A stretch of DNA of 64,000 nucleotides from Halomonas gemina (GTDB lineage: Bacteria; Pseudomonadota; Gammaproteobacteria; Pseudomonadales; Halomonadaceae), in contig NZ_JAMJPK010000001.1 in the NCBI RefSeq assembly GCF_023554995.1, positions 558,001 to 622,000 on the forward strand, given 5' to 3'. This document shows positions 18,050 through 28,508 of this stretch, piece after piece. The notes under the pieces were generated by a model. That model was given only the letters and a program-made list of their open reading frames with translations. It ran no database searches and had not been told where the DNA came from. Numbering within the stretch: position 1 is the first letter of the stretch; the number at the start of each line of letters is the position of its first letter. A program made the translations under genes and the position numbers.

Positions 18050-19150
18050 TTACTTAACTCCAACATTGAATTTAATTTTGTCACCAAAGCTCAACTCACT
18101 GCTATCTCCTTTTTTCCTTAACGCATTTATATATTCACAAAACTCCCGCTCTTGCAGTAAGTTAGAGGTTATATACTCCACCTCCCAGAAAGGGAATCTG
18201 CTTCTATATACAATGTCTTTTTTATATAATGGGGAGTTGAGGAAGTATGGGAAAAGAAATGCTCCCGCGTGTATTGGAGACGTATTGTTTAAAATGTTAG
18301 TAATAACCTCAACTCTGTAGCCTGCAGATTTACTATATTTCTCTTGATCTATTGCACCACGCCAAGGCCGCGGCAAAAAACTAAGTATCTCGCCAACTTT
18401 CTCCACTGGCTCTTGCTTTAATTTATCATACATTTTTGATACTGAATATACCACATATGAACTTCTAGCAGACTCAGCTATAGCTTTAGAAAGCTTTTTC
18501 TCTCCGTTCTCTATTGCGTATATCCTGTTATTTATTGGCACATAATTTTTCCAGAACTCCCTAAATCCCTTACTTTGGAATACATGGTTGGATATGGATA
18601 CACAGAATGATTGCAAATGGTGGCCTTCACTAAGACTCCAATTTTCATAAGCAGCTATTGCGTCAATGTCTTTCAAAAGCTCTTTCACAAAAGAACTCAG
18701 GCCATTAGATGAGTAATAAACACTATCATTCATTAACAAGAGCCTATCTAGCTCCACGTTACTTTCATATATATAGGAAATTGCATCCTTGTATGCCCCA
18801 AAATCAAAGCCTTGATTATTCCGCAGTATTAACTCTTTGCAATTTCTAAGGAAGAACTCTTCCTGCTCCTCACTAAGAGTATGATTGCAAACCAGCATAA
18901 CATTGACACTATTCTTTGTTAGCTCTTTGACAATATTTTTTATGCTTTCTGACAGTCTCCCATCTGGCTCATAATAGACTAATATTGCATAAGTTCTGCT
19001 ATCTTCATAATTACCTTTTTTTATTTCGACAATATTATTTTTTTTCCGATTCTTTAATCTTAACTTTTGAGCTAGAATATCTATATGGATATATCTTATT
19101 TTAGCCGCTAAAATAAGAATTCTTGTGCCTATGGATGTCAGCTTCCCCAT
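18050..19150 (-). CDS. RgpF-like rhamnan synthesis protein
   Basis: A 366-aa protein matching the rhamnan synthesis F family. Typical segments are YAILVYYEPDGRLSESIKN, NNQGFDFGAYKDAI, RLLLMNDSVYYSSN and a final part with HAGAFLFPYFLNSPLYKKD. Streptococcal RgpF takes part in building rhamnose-glucose polysaccharide and is thought to transfer rhamnose. Position directly after rmlC supports a role using dTDP-L-rhamnose. AT-rich with many lysines. Confidence 0.82.
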   Translation of the reverse strand: MGKLTSIGTRILILAAKIRYIHIDILAQKLRLKNRKKNNIVEIKKGNYEDSRTYAILVYYEPDGRLSESIKNIVKELTKNSVNVMLVCNHTLSEEQEEFFLRNCKELILRNNQGFDFGAYKDAISYIYESNVELDRLLLMNDSVYYSSNGLSSFVKELLKDIDAIAAYENWSLSEGHHLQSFCVSISNHVFQSKGFREFWKNYVPINNRIYAIENGEKKLSKAIAESARSSYVVYSVSKMYDKLKQEPVEKVGEILSFLPRPWRGAIDQEKYSKSAGYRVEVITNILNNTSPIHAGAFLFPYFLNSPLYKKDIVYRSRFPFWEVEYITSNLLQEREFCEYINALRKKGDSSELSFGDKIKFNVGVK

Positions 19151-19165
19151 TCAAGTATCCTTTAA

Positions 19166-19717
19166 CTATTCAAAATAATCTGCAACGGAAAAACTATTTG
19201 CCATCTCGTCCTTATCTGACACTATAAAATCAACATCCAGATCTGGCCAGTGGATATCTAAATCAGTGTCGCTCCATATTATGGAGCGCTCACAATCAGG
19301 GGCGTAAAAGCTGGTTGTCTTATATAAAAAATCTGCTGTCTCAGAAAGAACTACAAACCCATGTGCGAATCCTTCCGGCACCCAAAGCTGTCGCTTATTT
19401 TCCTCAGACAAGTAGGCAGTAACCGATTTCCCAAAGGTTGGAGAGCTTTTCCGAATATCTACTGCAACATCAAATACTTCACCACGCGCAACTCGAACCA
19501 ATTTACCCTGCGCATGGGGAGAAAGCTGATAATGCAAACCCCTCAACACTCCTTTACACGACCGAGAGTGGTTATCCTGCACAAACTCAACCGGGTAGCC
19601 GATGGCCTCCTCGAATTTTTTTTGGTTAAAGCTTTCGAAGAAAAAACCTCTCTCATCACCAAATACGTTGGGCTCTAAAAGAACAACCTCGGGTATATCT
19701 AAAGGAGTCGCTTTCAT
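19166..19717 (-). CDS. rmlC: dTDP-4-dehydrorhamnose 3,5-epimerase
   Basis: A 183-aa cupin enzyme converting dTDP-4-keto-6-deoxyglucose to dTDP-4-keto-L-rhamnose. [19 protein letters not shown] holds the substrate-binding Arg residues and catalytic His, and [15 protein letters not shown] is the second cupin motif. Length equals the family norm. Its start overlaps the rmlA stop by 4 nt. Third step of dTDP-L-rhamnose synthesis, in the cytosol. Confidence 0.96.
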   Translation of the reverse strand: MKATPLDIPEVVLLEPNVFGDERGFFFESFNQKKFEEAIGYPVEFVQDNHSRSCKGVLRGLHYQLSPHAQGKLVRVARGEVFDVAVDIRKSSPTFGKSVTAYLSEENKRQLWVPEGFAHGFVVLSETADFLYKTTSFYAPDCERSIIWSDTDLDIHWPDLDVDFIVSDKDEMANSFSVADYFE

Positions 19718-20595
19718 TTTCTGGCTCCTTTTACAACACGAAGAAGATATTGTCCATATCCCGTCTTTTCCAACGCCTCAGCTTCTGTCAAGATTTCCTG
19801 ATCAGAGATCCAGCCATTATGCCAGCCAATTTCTTCAAGACAGGCCACTTTAAGGCCTTGTCGATGTTCAATAGTTTGTACGTACTGACTGGCCTCCAAG
19901 AGACTGTCGTGCGTTCCAGTATCTAACCAAGCAAAGCCGCGGCCAAGACGTTCAACACGTAAATCGCCACGTTCTAGATAAGCATTGTTAACGCTGGTAA
20001 TTTCCAGTTCACCCCGGTCAGAAGGCTTCACCTGCTTGGCAATTTCAACAACGTCGTTATCGTAGAAATACAATCCTGTAACCGCATAGAATGACTTGGG
20101 CTCTTTAGGCTTCTCCTCGATGGAAACCGCCTTGCCTTGTCCATCGAACTCAACGACCCCAAATCGCTCAGGATCCTTGACCCAATAGCCGAATACCGTT
20201 GCTCCACTCTCATGCCCTGCAGCGCGATTGAGCTGCTCCGTGAAGTGCTGACCATGAAAAATATTGTCGCCCAATACCAAACAGACTGAGTCGTTTCCAA
20301 TAAACTCTTCACCAATAATGAATGCTTGTGCCAAGCCATCAGGGGTCGGTTGCACTGCATATTCAAACTTTATGCCAAATTGAGCACCGCTTCCCAGCAG
20401 TTTTTCGTACTGGGGCAAATCATCGGGTGTAGAGATAATCAGGATTTCACGAATACCTGCAAGCATCAGAACCGATATCGGATAATAGATCATCGGCTTG
20501 TCATAGATTGGCAGGAGCTGCTTGGAAACTCCACGAGTGATGGGATGCAGTCGAGTTCCGGAACCACCAGCGAGAATGATACCTTTACGTGACAT
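19714..20595 (-). CDS. rmlA: Glucose-1-phosphate thymidylyltransferase
   Basis: A 293-aa nucleotidyltransferase making dTDP-glucose from glucose-1-phosphate and dTTP. The signature [20 protein letters not shown] is at residue 5, [15 protein letters not shown] follows, and [12 protein letters not shown] carries the metal-binding Asp. This is the first step of dTDP-L-rhamnose synthesis. It lies between rmlD (51 nt upstream) and rmlC (4-nt overlap). Confidence 0.97.
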   Translation of the reverse strand: MSRKGIILAGGSGTRLHPITRGVSKQLLPIYDKPMIYYPISVLMLAGIREILIISTPDDLPQYEKLLGSGAQFGIKFEYAVQPTPDGLAQAFIIGEEFIGNDSVCLVLGDNIFHGQHFTEQLNRAAGHESGATVFGYWVKDPERFGVVEFDGQGKAVSIEEKPKEPKSFYAVTGLYFYDNDVVEIAKQVKPSDRGELEITSVNNAYLERGDLRVERLGRGFAWLDTGTHDSLLEASQYVQTIEHRQGLKVACLEEIGWHNGWISDQEILTEAEALEKTGYGQYLLRVVKGARK

Positions 20596-20646
20596 ATTGG
20601 CAACCTTGTATTATTGAATCTTAGCTATGCATATTAATATGCCAGC

Positions 20647-21534
20647 TTAGTTTTTGAATAAATATTCCTGTAACGTCAGCTTGAGCTGTTCGTTCCAATC
20701 TGGAATCTCGAGATCAAGAGCCTGTTCCAACTTAGTGAGCGATAGCCGTGAGTTCAGGGGTCGGGCTGCGGGCGTAGGGTACTCTGAGGTGGGTATCGCA
20801 ACAACGGCGTCCGGGTGTATTAAACGGGTTTCTCCCAAGTCTTTCGCTTGACTGAATATCTCACTGGCAAAACCATGCCAACTGGTCTCTCCATGGGGTG
20901 CGAGATGATAGACTCCGTCAAGTAACTGCCTTTCTAGTGCCAGAACACTAATCTGAGCAATCAACCTTGCAGACGTTGGAACCCCAATCTGATCACTGAC
21001 AACCTTGAGCTTATCTCGCTCGCGGCCCAAGCGCAGCATGGTCTTCATAAAGTTGTTGCCGCGGGCACTGTATACCCAACTGGTACGAAAAATTAGATGC
21101 CTGCAGCCGCTAGCTTTGATGGACTGGTCGCCCGCCAGCTTGGTCTGCCCATACACCCCAAGTGGCCTGGTGGGATCGTCTTCTTGCCAGGGTGTATCCC
21201 CGCTCCCCGGGTATACATAGTCGCTGGAGTAGTGCACTAGCCACTGGCTTCGTGACTTACTGTACTCGGCCAGCTGAGCAGGCAACTCGGCGTTCAAGCG
21301 GTGAGCGAGCTCGGGTTCGCTCTCGGCTTTATCAACGGCAGTGTAAGCCGCTCCATTGGCGATCAGGTCGGGCTGGTGTTTATCAAGCCAGGCTGCCACA
21401 GCTCTGGCATCGGTGAGATCCAGCTCCTGTCGTGTGGGTGCCAGCACCTTACCGAGAAGGCATAGCTGGCGCTGTAGTTCAAATCCCACCTGCCCCGTAC
21501 CGCCGGTTACCAGGATCTTCTTATTGCCTTTCAT
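20647..21534 (-). CDS. rmlD: dTDP-4-dehydrorhamnose reductase
   Basis: A 295-aa short-chain dehydrogenase/reductase giving dTDP-L-rhamnose with NAD(P)H. The cofactor loop [14 protein letters not shown] is near the N-terminus and the catalytic YGQTKLAG (YxxxK) is near residue 130. I chose the ATG at 21532-21534 because it overlaps the rmlB stop codon in an ATGA arrangement; a longer reading would extend 18 codons into rmlB. Last step of the pathway. Confidence 0.95.
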   Translation of the reverse strand: MKGNKKILVTGGTGQVGFELQRQLCLLGKVLAPTRQELDLTDARAVAAWLDKHQPDLIANGAAYTAVDKAESEPELAHRLNAELPAQLAEYSKSRSQWLVHYSSDYVYPGSGDTPWQEDDPTRPLGVYGQTKLAGDQSIKASGCRHLIFRTSWVYSARGNNFMKTMLRLGRERDKLKVVSDQIGVPTSARLIAQISVLALERQLLDGVYHLAPHGETSWHGFASEIFSQAKDLGETRLIHPDAVVAIPTSEYPTPAARPLNSRLSLTKLEQALDLEIPDWNEQLKLTLQEYLFKN

Positions 21535-22613
21535 GCTCCAACCCCCAGGCGCTGGCCTTGATAGCTGCCGTCCTGTACCCGTTTCCACCAGGCTTCGTTA
21601 TTCAGGTACCATTGAACCGTCTTGCGTAGGCCGGTTTCGAAGGTTTCATGCGGCACCCAGCCTAGCTCACGCTCGACCTTTCCGGCGTCGATGGCATAGC
21701 GCAGATCGTGGCCGGGACGATCGGCCACGAAGGTGATCAGCTCCCGATGTGAGGTGTAGGGTGTAAGATGAGAGTTGCCAACCAGCTCATCCAGCAAGAC
21801 GCATAGTGTGTTCACCACCTCGAGGTTGGTCTGCTCATTGTGGCCACCGATATTGTAGGTTTCCCCTACTTTGCCTTGTGTGGCCACTCTGACCAAAGCG
21901 CGAGCGTGGTCTTCTACATAGAGCCAGTCACGGACCTGCTGCCCATCGCCGTATACTGGCAGCGGCTGGCCTGCGAGGCCATTGAGAATCATCAGCGGAA
22001 TCAGCTTCTCGGGAAAGTGATAGGGACCGTAGTTGTTGGAGCAGTTAGTGACCAGGGTAGGCAGGCCGTAGGTTCGCTGCCACGCGCGAACCAGGTGATC
22101 GGAACCAGCCTTGCTTGCCGAGTAAGGAGAACTAGGCGCATAGGGCGTCTCTTCGGTGAAGAGCCCCTCGGGCCCTTCTAGATCGCCATACACCTCGTCA
22201 GTAGATATATGGTGAAAGCGGAAATCCGCGGCTTTTTTCGTATTGCTCTCCTGCAGATTTTTCCAGTAGTTCCGTGCAGCTTCCAACAGCACTGAGGTGC
22301 CTACCACGTTGGTCTGGATGAACTCTGAAGGGCCATCGATGGAGCGGTCAACGTGGCTCTCTGCGGCAAGGTGCATCACCACGTCTGGATCGTGCTCGTT
22401 AAAGACTTGCTGCATTGCAGTGGCATCACAGATATCGGCCTGTACGAAGCGATATCGGTCGTTTCCTTGCACCTCGGCCAGAGATTCCAGATTTCCCGCA
22501 TAGGTCAGCTTATCGACATTGACAACACGATGATCCGTATTTTGAATCAGCTCACGCACCACGGCGGAGCCGATGAAACCGGCACCACCAGTGACGATGA
22601 ATGTCTTGGCCAT
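21531..22613 (-). CDS. rmlB: dTDP-glucose 4,6-dehydratase
   Basis: A 360-aa extended SDR enzyme. [17 protein letters not shown] is the NAD-binding motif, [15 protein letters not shown] is the family signature, and [12 protein letters not shown] contains the YxxxK catalytic pair. It converts dTDP-glucose to dTDP-4-keto-6-deoxyglucose. It is the first gene of the minus-strand polysaccharide operon. A 112-nt leader lies between its start and the ops element. Confidence 0.97.
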   Translation of the reverse strand: MAKTFIVTGGAGFIGSAVVRELIQNTDHRVVNVDKLTYAGNLESLAEVQGNDRYRFVQADICDATAMQQVFNEHDPDVVMHLAAESHVDRSIDGPSEFIQTNVVGTSVLLEAARNYWKNLQESNTKKAADFRFHHISTDEVYGDLEGPEGLFTEETPYAPSSPYSASKAGSDHLVRAWQRTYGLPTLVTNCSNNYGPYHFPEKLIPLMILNGLAGQPLPVYGDGQQVRDWLYVEDHARALVRVATQGKVGETYNIGGHNEQTNLEVVNTLCVLLDELVGNSHLTPYTSHRELITFVADRPGHDLRYAIDAGKVERELGWVPHETFETGLRKTVQWYLNNEAWWKRVQDGSYQGQRLGVGA

Positions 22614-22685
22614 CTTCAGGTCCCTCTACAAATAACGTATGAACCAAACTTTGGTTGGGGGCTAGCTAGACAGGAGGAGCACTTA

Positions 22686-22713
22686 TCACCATCAATCTGC
22701 ACGCTGATGGTGA
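22686..22713 (-). promoter_or_regulatory. Leader hairpin between ops element and rmlB
   Basis: TCACCATCA (22686-22694) and TGATGGTGA (22705-22713) form a perfect 9-bp stem with a 10-nt loop. In the transcript it lies downstream of the ops element and about 70 nt before the rmlB start. No U-tract follows it, so it is not a plain terminator. It could be a pause or attenuation structure. Confidence 0.5.
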
Positions 22714-22724
22714 GGGGGTCCAGG

Positions 22725-22736
22725 CACGCTACCGCC
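22725..22736 (-). promoter_or_regulatory. ops element (RfaH recruitment site)
   Basis: On the minus strand this reads GGCGGTAGCGTG, identical to the 12-nt ops sequence of E. coli JUMPstart regions. It lies 112 nt before rmlB, at the head of the long polysaccharide operon. The known role is to pause RNA polymerase and load RfaH, which suppresses termination through long cell-surface operons. The match is exact and correctly oriented; RfaH itself is not in this window. Confidence 0.82.
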
Positions 22737-22832
22737 CGAGGATTGTCCCGGGCGCTTTCCCATGCCCTTCAGAAACAGGGACATCGCCGGGTAGATCCTG
22801 CCCCCGTGCCGAGATCCTTCGTTGATCGCACC

Positions 22833-22838
22833 ATTCTA
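22833..22838 (-). promoter_or_regulatory. Possible -10 box upstream of the ops element
   Basis: On the minus strand TAGAAT lies about 96 nt upstream of the ops element, within GCGTAGAATGG. The -35 region 17 nt further upstream (TGGAGC) is poor. This is the best sigma-70-like candidate I can see in the 360-nt gap before rmlB. The gap also contains a 7-bp hairpin, CCTTAGC/GCTAAGG at 22889-22907, with no T-tract. Confidence 0.3.
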
Positions 22839-22973
22839 CGCAACTGCGCTGTCCGGCTCCACGCAGGTCGCAGAGCAAGCAGCGTGAACCTTAGCTTGGA
22901 GCTAAGGCAACTTGGCTTGTGAAGGATACAGCCCGCGTGTTGTGCCCACAACGGCAGCGCAGCATGAACGCGC

Positions 22974-24701
22974 TCAGAAGGGAAACACCAGCGGCGTGAG
23001 CAGCAGCACCCCGGCCGAGTAGGTCAGGCTGACCGGCAGGCCCACCTTGAGGAAGTCGCTGATGCGGTAACGCCCGGGGGAGTAGACCATCAGGTGGGTC
23101 TGGTAACCGTAGGGAATCAGGAAGCAGGCGCTGGCGCCGTAGGCCACGGCCATGATGAAGGGCATGGGGTCGACGCCGAAGGCCTGGGCGGTGGTCCAGG
23201 CCACGGGGAAGGCCAGCGCCGCGGCGGCGTTGTTGGTTACCGTCTCGGTCAGCAGCAGCGTCAGGAAGTAGCAGCCGATGAAGGCGGCGTAGACGCCGTG
23301 GCCGCTGAACAGCGCCTGCATGCCAGCGGCAAGCAGGTCGGCGGCCCCGGAGTTCTCCAGCCCCTGGGCGATAGCCAGCGCCGAGCCGATGATCATCCAC
23401 AGCTCGAAGGGGAAGCGGCGGCGCAGCTCGGCGGGGCTGAGCACGCGGCCGGCGATCAGCCCGGCCATCAGCAGCAGCAAACCGTGAAACAGCGGCAGCA
23501 CCTCCAGCGCCGCCAGGCCGATCACGCTGGCGAAGCCGGCCAGGGTAAACCCGCTCTCCAGGCGGTTGAGCTGGGGGCGCTTGAAGCTGCCGCTGAGCAG
23601 ATGGAAGTTGCGGTCGATATTGCGGTGCTGGCGGAAGTCGCTTCCCACCGCCATCAGCAGGCAGTCGCCGGTGCGCAGGGGGATCTGGCCGAGCTGGCCC
23701 TCCAGGCGCTTGCCGCCGCGGCGGATGCCCACCACGCCGGCATTGAACATGCTGCGAAAGTCCACCTCCTGCAGGGTCTGCCCGGCCAGTTCCGATTCGT
23801 GGGAGATCACCACCTCCACCAGGTTGGTGGCCAGCAGATCGTCGGCCTGGTGGCCGAACAGCTTGAGCCCCGGGAAACGCTGCAGCGCCTGCACCTTGCT
23901 CACCTCGCCGGTGAACACCAGGGTATCGCCCTCATGCAGGATCTCCTCCGGGCCCACCGGGCTGATCAGCCGCCCGTTGCGTTCGATCTCCAGCAGGTAG
24001 AGTCCCTCCAGGCTGCGCAGGCCGTTGGCCTCGATGCTGCGTCCGATCAGCTCTGAGCCGGGCTGCAGGTCAGCGGCCAGGAAGTAGGCGAGCTTGTCGG
24101 CGGTCGCCTCGGGCCGGTGGTGCGGCAGCGCGCGGGCCCGCCACAGCAGAACGCCGAAGGTGAGCAGTGCCACCGGAATGCCGACAAGGCTGAACTGGAA
24201 CATGCCCAGCTCGAAGCCGGCACTGCTCAAGGCGAAGGAGTTGACCACCAGGTTGGTGGAGGTGCCCACCAGGGTCGTCACGCCGCCCAGTATCGAGGCG
24301 TAGGAGAGCGGAATCAGCAGCCGCGAGGGGGCGATGCGCTTTTGCCGCGAGATGGCGCCCAGGAAGGCGGCGACCACGGCGGTGTTGTTGAGAAAGGCCG
24401 AGAGCACGGCACTGGTGGCCATCAGCCGGGCCGTGGCGCTGCGCTCCTTGCCGCTCAGCAGGCGCTGGGAGAGCCAGTCCAGCAGCGGCGTGCGCTCCAG
24501 GGCCAGCGAGACCAGCAGCAGCAGCATCAAGGTGGCCAGTGCCGGGTTGGTGTACTGGCGCAGCAAGGTGGCGGTATCCACCAGGCCAGCCAGCAGGTAG
24601 GCGCCGGCCAGGCTGACGAAGGCGATGGCCGGGCGCACCCGGCCGGAGATCAGCAGGGCCAGCAGGCCGGCGATGGAGATCAGTACCGCCCAGGTCATCA
24701 T
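22974..24701 (-). CDS. SLC13-family permease with two RCK_C/TrkA-C domains, probable sulfate transporter
   Basis: A 575-aa inner-membrane transporter. Hydrophobic helices flank a central soluble part (about 200-375). That part holds two TrkA-C-like domains (SLEGLYLLEIERNGRLISPV...GDTLVFTGE and FNAGVVGIRRGGKRLEGQ...GDCLLMAVG). The conserved LNNTAVVAAF and GTSTNLVVNSF motifs, and their repeat TETVTNNAAAALAFPVA, are typical of the SLC13/ArsB-like fold. Homologues with this RCK insertion include SAC1-like sulfate transporters. Location next to cysD and cysNC supports sulfate as substrate. Same strand as rmlB but 360 nt upstream. Confidence 0.85.
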   Translation of the reverse strand: MMTWAVLISIAGLLALLISGRVRPAIAFVSLAGAYLLAGLVDTATLLRQYTNPALATLMLLLLVSLALERTPLLDWLSQRLLSGKERSATARLMATSAVLSAFLNNTAVVAAFLGAISRQKRIAPSRLLIPLSYASILGGVTTLVGTSTNLVVNSFALSSAGFELGMFQFSLVGIPVALLTFGVLLWRARALPHHRPEATADKLAYFLAADLQPGSELIGRSIEANGLRSLEGLYLLEIERNGRLISPVGPEEILHEGDTLVFTGEVSKVQALQRFPGLKLFGHQADDLLATNLVEVVISHESELAGQTLQEVDFRSMFNAGVVGIRRGGKRLEGQLGQIPLRTGDCLLMAVGSDFRQHRNIDRNFHLLSGSFKRPQLNRLESGFTLAGFASVIGLAALEVLPLFHGLLLLMAGLIAGRVLSPAELRRRFPFELWMIIGSALAIAQGLENSGAADLLAAGMQALFSGHGVYAAFIGCYFLTLLLTETVTNNAAAALAFPVAWTTAQAFGVDPMPFIMAVAYGASACFLIPYGYQTHLMVYSPGRYRISDFLKVGLPVSLTYSAGVLLLTPLVFPF

Positions 24702-24844
24702 GAAGGCTCGTCCTTGAGGTGGCCGGGTTGAAATTCGTGGCTTGTGGGATTCTACGTGGGCTTTTATGATGATGTCGAATCAAGGGCAATTCTGTTTTCG
24801 CCTTTGGATTTAATACCCAATATATTCAATGGTTTGGTAAAAGA

Positions 24845-25654
24845 TTGGCCACTAAACATTTATCGCCTGAGCTGCTGAACGAGCGCCGCCTGGAGGCCGT
24901 TCGCCTGCGCCTGGATGGCCACACCGTGGCCCGGGTGGCGCAGCAGACGGGGCTTTCCGCGCCCACCGTGTCGGCCGCCTGGAAGGCTTTCCGAGAAGGC
25001 GGTTGGGAGGCCGTGCCGGTGCGACAGCGCGGGCGCAAGTCGGGCCAGGCGAGCTCTCTGGGCGAGCGTGAGCAACACATACTCTGGCGCCTGCTCGCCG
25101 AGTTGCCCTCGTCACCGCTGCCCGGCTGGAGCAGCCAGGCCCTAGCGGAGGCCATTGCGGCCGAGACGGGCAGCGAGGTCTCGCCGCGAGCCATCGAACA
25201 CTGGCTGGCCGCGCAAGACCTCAAGCCCACGCCCCTGGCGCTGGCCGGCCTGGCGCGCCGGCGCTCCACCCCGGGCCGCTGGTATCGCCAGCAGGTGCAG
25301 CCGGTACTCGAGCGGGTCCGCCAGGCCGGTGGCGATGTGTGGCAGGGCGGCGTTCGCGTTTCGCCACTGGGCGAGCAGCCCCCCGACGAACCGCGCCGCT
25401 ACCAGCTCTACCTGCACGGCAAGCGTGGCGCACTCTATACACGTTGCCTGCCGGCGCCGCCAATGGCCGAGGCGTACCTGGCGCTGTTCGAACGCTTGCT
25501 CGCGCAGGCCGTAGGCCCAGTCGCCCTGCTCTTCCACGGCGCCTGGTTTCAGGCCAGCCCGGAGATCCAGGCCTGGCTCAAGCACCACCCCGAGCTCCAC
25601 CTGATCAACGTAGCGCCGAACCTTACCTTGGGGTCAGACCCCAAAGTTCGCTGA
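24845..25654 (+). CDS. IS630-derived HTH protein, probably domesticated
   Basis: A 269-aa protein. An N-terminal helix-turn-helix ([20 protein letters not shown]) and winged-helix region resemble the IS630-type HTH_29/HTH_33 pair. The second half resembles a DDE_3 domain, but the expected acidic residues look lost: [18 protein letters not shown] aligns with the usual DNxxxH segment. No terminal inverted repeats are apparent. It starts at TTG. The last residues, LGSDPKVR, and the TGA stop are encoded by a GGGGTCAGACCCC repeat. It lies 38 nt upstream of cysD on the same strand, so a regulatory role is possible but unproven. Confidence 0.65.
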   Translation: MATKHLSPELLNERRLEAVRLRLDGHTVARVAQQTGLSAPTVSAAWKAFREGGWEAVPVRQRGRKSGQASSLGEREQHILWRLLAELPSSPLPGWSSQALAEAIAAETGSEVSPRAIEHWLAAQDLKPTPLALAGLARRRSTPGRWYRQQVQPVLERVRQAGGDVWQGGVRVSPLGEQPPDEPRRYQLYLHGKRGALYTRCLPAPPMAEAYLALFERLLAQAVGPVALLFHGAWFQASPEIQAWLKHHPELHLINVAPNLTLGSDPKVR

Positions 25655-25667
25655 GGGGTCTGACCCC
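25630..25667. repeat. GGGGTC(A/T)GACCCC palindrome pair, copy 2
   Basis: Cores at 25630-25642 (central A) and 25655-25667 (central T) are separated by AAAGTTCGCTGA. The pair overlaps the 3' end of the IS630-derived gene and supplies its last codons and stop. It lies 25 nt before cysD. Confidence 0.9.
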
Positions 25668-25692
25668 AACATTCTCTTTGGATGGAAAGCCC

Positions 25693-26595
25693 ATGACGAC
25701 ACTCACACACTTACAGCGCCTGGAGGCCGAGAGCATCCAGATCATGCGCGAGGTGGTCGCGGAGACCGAGAATCCGGTGATGCTCTACTCCGTCGGCAAG
25801 GACAGCGCGGTGATGCTGCACCTGGCGCGCAAGGCCTTCGCGCCCTCCCCGCCCCCCTTCCCGCTGCTGCACGTGGATACCCGCTGGAAGTTCCGAGCCA
25901 TGTACGAGTTCCGCGACCGCATGGCCGAGGAGATCGGCATGGACCTGATCGTGCACATCAACCCCGAGGGCGTGGAGAAGGACATCAACCCCTTCACCCA
26001 CGGCTCGGCGATCCACACCGACGTGATGAAGACCGAGGGCCTCAAGCAGGCGCTGGAAAAATACGGCTTCGATGCCGCTTTCGGTGGCGCACGGCGTGAC
26101 GAGGAGAAGTCCCGCGCCAAGGAGCGGGTGTTCTCCTTTCGCACCGCGGCGCACCGCTGGGACCCCAAGAACCAGCGCCCGGAGCTATGGAAGCTCTACA
26201 ACACTCGCAAGCACAAGGGCGAGTCGATCCGCGTCTTCCCGCTCTCCAACTGGACCGAGCTGGATATCTGGCAGTACATCTACCTGCAGAACATCCCCAT
26301 CGTGCCCCTCTACTACTCCGCCGAACGCCCGGTGGTGGAGCGCGACGGCACGCTGATCATGGTCGATGACGAGCGCATGCCGCTGGAGCCCGGCGAGGTG
26401 CCGATGATGCGCAAGGTGCGCTTCCGCACCCTGGGCTGCTACCCACTGACCGGCGCCATAGAATCCGAGGCCGACACCCTGCCGGCGATCATCCAGGAGA
26501 TGCTGCTGACCAACACCTCGGAGCGCCAGGGCCGGGTGATCGACCACGACAGCGCCGCGTCGATGGAAAAGAAAAAGCAAGAGGGGTACTTCTGA
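25693..26595 (+). CDS. cysD: Sulfate adenylyltransferase subunit 2
   Basis: A 300-aa PP-loop ATP pyrophosphatase that makes adenosine 5'-phosphosulfate from sulfate and ATP with CysN. The [10 protein letters not shown] motif near residue 35 is the PP-loop, [16 protein letters not shown] follows, and [16 protein letters not shown] is the CysD signature. ATG at 25693 matches the family start. Its stop overlaps the cysNC start by one base (TGATG). First enzyme of assimilatory sulfate activation. Confidence 0.97.
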   Translation: MTTLTHLQRLEAESIQIMREVVAETENPVMLYSVGKDSAVMLHLARKAFAPSPPPFPLLHVDTRWKFRAMYEFRDRMAEEIGMDLIVHINPEGVEKDINPFTHGSAIHTDVMKTEGLKQALEKYGFDAAFGGARRDEEKSRAKERVFSFRTAAHRWDPKNQRPELWKLYNTRKHKGESIRVFPLSNWTELDIWQYIYLQNIPIVPLYYSAERPVVERDGTLIMVDDERMPLEPGEVPMMRKVRFRTLGCYPLTGAIESEADTLPAIIQEMLLTNTSERQGRVIDHDSAASMEKKKQEGYF

Positions 26596-28499
26596 TGTCT
26601 CATTCCTCCGATCTGATCGCCGACGACATCGCGGGCTATCTGAAGGCACACGAGCACAAGGGCCTGCTGCGCTTCATCACCTGCGGCAGCGTGGACGATG
26701 GCAAGAGCACGCTGATCGGGCGGCTGCTGTTCGAGTCCAAGCTGCTGTTCGAGGACCAGCTGGCCGCCATCGAGGCGGACTCCAAGAAGTACGGCACCCA
26801 GGGCACCGAGATGGATTTCGCGCTGCTAGTCGATGGCCTGGCCGCCGAGCGCGAACAGGGCATCACCATCGACGTGGCCTACCGCTTCTTCTCCACCGAC
26901 AAGCGCAAGTTCATCGTCGCCGATACGCCGGGCCACGAGCAGTACACGCGCAACATGGTCACCGGCGCCTCCAACGCCGATGCCGCCATCCTGATGGTCG
27001 ATGCCCGCCACGGCATCCTCACCCAGACACGCCGCCACAGCTTCCTGATGTCGCTGATCGGCATGCGCAAGGTGGTGGTGGCGATCAACAAGATGGACCT
27101 GGTGGACTACTCGAAGGCGCGTTTCGACGAGATCGTCGAGGCGTACCGCGCGTTCGCCAAGCAGCTGGGGCTAGAGGACATCACCTTCATCCCGATGTCG
27201 GCGCTCAAGGGTGACAACGTCATCGAGCACGGCCACCACATGCCCTGGTACCACGGCCCCACGCTGATGGCCTACCTGGAGACCGTAGAGGTCGACGACG
27301 AGCGCCTGCAGCGCGACCCCTTCCGCCTGCCGGTGCAGTGGGTCAACCGTCCCAACCTGGACTTCCGCGGCTTTACCGGCATGGTGACCAGCGGCACGGT
27401 CAAGCCCGGCGACGCCATCCGCGTGCAGCCCTCCGGCAAGACCAGCACGGTGTCGCGCATCTATACCTTCGACGGCGACCTCGACGAAGCCGTGGCCGGC
27501 CAGTCGATCACCCTGCTGCTGAACGACGAGATCGACATCTCCCGGGGCGACATCATCTCCGGCGTCGAGCAGCCGAGCCAGACCGCCGACCAGTTCGAGA
27601 CCACTCTGGTGTGGATGCACGACCAGCCGCTGCTGCCCGGCCGCCCCTACCTGATGAAGATCGGCACCCAGACCGTCTCGGCGACCGTCACCGACATCAA
27701 GTACCAGGTCAACGTCAACACCCTGGAGCACACCGCCGCCAAGCAGCTGGACTTGAACGGCATCGGTGTTTGCACGCTGAGCCTGAACAAGGCCGTGGCC
27801 TTCGACCCCTACCGGGAGAGCCAGGATACCGGCGGCTTCATCCTCATCGACCGCATGACCAACAACACCGTCGGTGCCGGCATGCTGCACTTCGCCCTGC
27901 GGCGCAGCCAGAACATCCACCGGCAGCACGTGGATATCGACAAGCAGGCCCGCGCGCTCAGCAAGGGGCAGCAGCCCGCGGTGCTATGGTTCACCGGGCT
28001 CTCCGGCGCCGGCAAGTCGACCATTGCCAACCTGGTGGAGAAGAAGCTGCACGCCGCCGGCCAGCACACCTACCTGCTGGATGGCGACAACGTGCGCCAC
28101 GGCCTGAACCGCGACCTGGGCTTCACCGATGCCGACCGCGTCGAGAACATCCGCCGCGTGGGCGAGATGGCCAAGCTGATGGTCGACGCCGGCCTGATCG
28201 TACTGACCGCCTTCATCTCGCCCTTCCGCAGCGAGCGCCAGCTCGCCAGCGACCTGCTGGACGACGGCGAGTTCATCGAGATCTTCGTCGACACCCCGCT
28301 CGACGTGGCCGAGGAGCGCGACCCCAAGGGGCTCTACCGCAAGGCGCGCCGCGGCGAGCTGAAGAACTTCACCGGCATCGACTCCGCCTACGAGCCGCCT
28401 GAGAGCCCGGACCTGCATATCAAGACCGGCGAGATAAGCAGCGAAGCCGCCGCCGACGCCATCGTCGCCCTGCTGCGCGAGCGCCAGATCATCGCCTAA
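26595..28499 (+). CDS. cysNC: Bifunctional sulfate adenylyltransferase subunit 1 / APS kinase
   Basis: A 634-aa fusion. Residues 1-430 are the CysN GTPase with [15 protein letters not shown] (G1), [12 protein letters not shown] (G3) and NKMDLVD (G4), then beta-barrel domains. Residues about 445-634 are APS kinase with the Walker [13 protein letters not shown] near residue 469, [10 protein letters not shown], and the family motif [13 protein letters not shown]. Together with CysD it converts sulfate to PAPS. The fused form (NodQ-like) is known where PAPS feeds sulfotransferases as well as assimilation. Confidence 0.97.
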   Translation: MSHSSDLIADDIAGYLKAHEHKGLLRFITCGSVDDGKSTLIGRLLFESKLLFEDQLAAIEADSKKYGTQGTEMDFALLVDGLAAEREQGITIDVAYRFFSTDKRKFIVADTPGHEQYTRNMVTGASNADAAILMVDARHGILTQTRRHSFLMSLIGMRKVVVAINKMDLVDYSKARFDEIVEAYRAFAKQLGLEDITFIPMSALKGDNVIEHGHHMPWYHGPTLMAYLETVEVDDERLQRDPFRLPVQWVNRPNLDFRGFTGMVTSGTVKPGDAIRVQPSGKTSTVSRIYTFDGDLDEAVAGQSITLLLNDEIDISRGDIISGVEQPSQTADQFETTLVWMHDQPLLPGRPYLMKIGTQTVSATVTDIKYQVNVNTLEHTAAKQLDLNGIGVCTLSLNKAVAFDPYRESQDTGGFILIDRMTNNTVGAGMLHFALRRSQNIHRQHVDIDKQARALSKGQQPAVLWFTGLSGAGKSTIANLVEKKLHAAGQHTYLLDGDNVRHGLNRDLGFTDADRVENIRRVGEMAKLMVDAGLIVLTAFISPFRSERQLASDLLDDGEFIEIFVDTPLDVAEERDPKGLYRKARRGELKNFTGIDSAYEPPESPDLHIKTGEISSEAAADAIVALLRERQIIA

Positions 28500-28508
28500 C
28501 CCCCCTGC

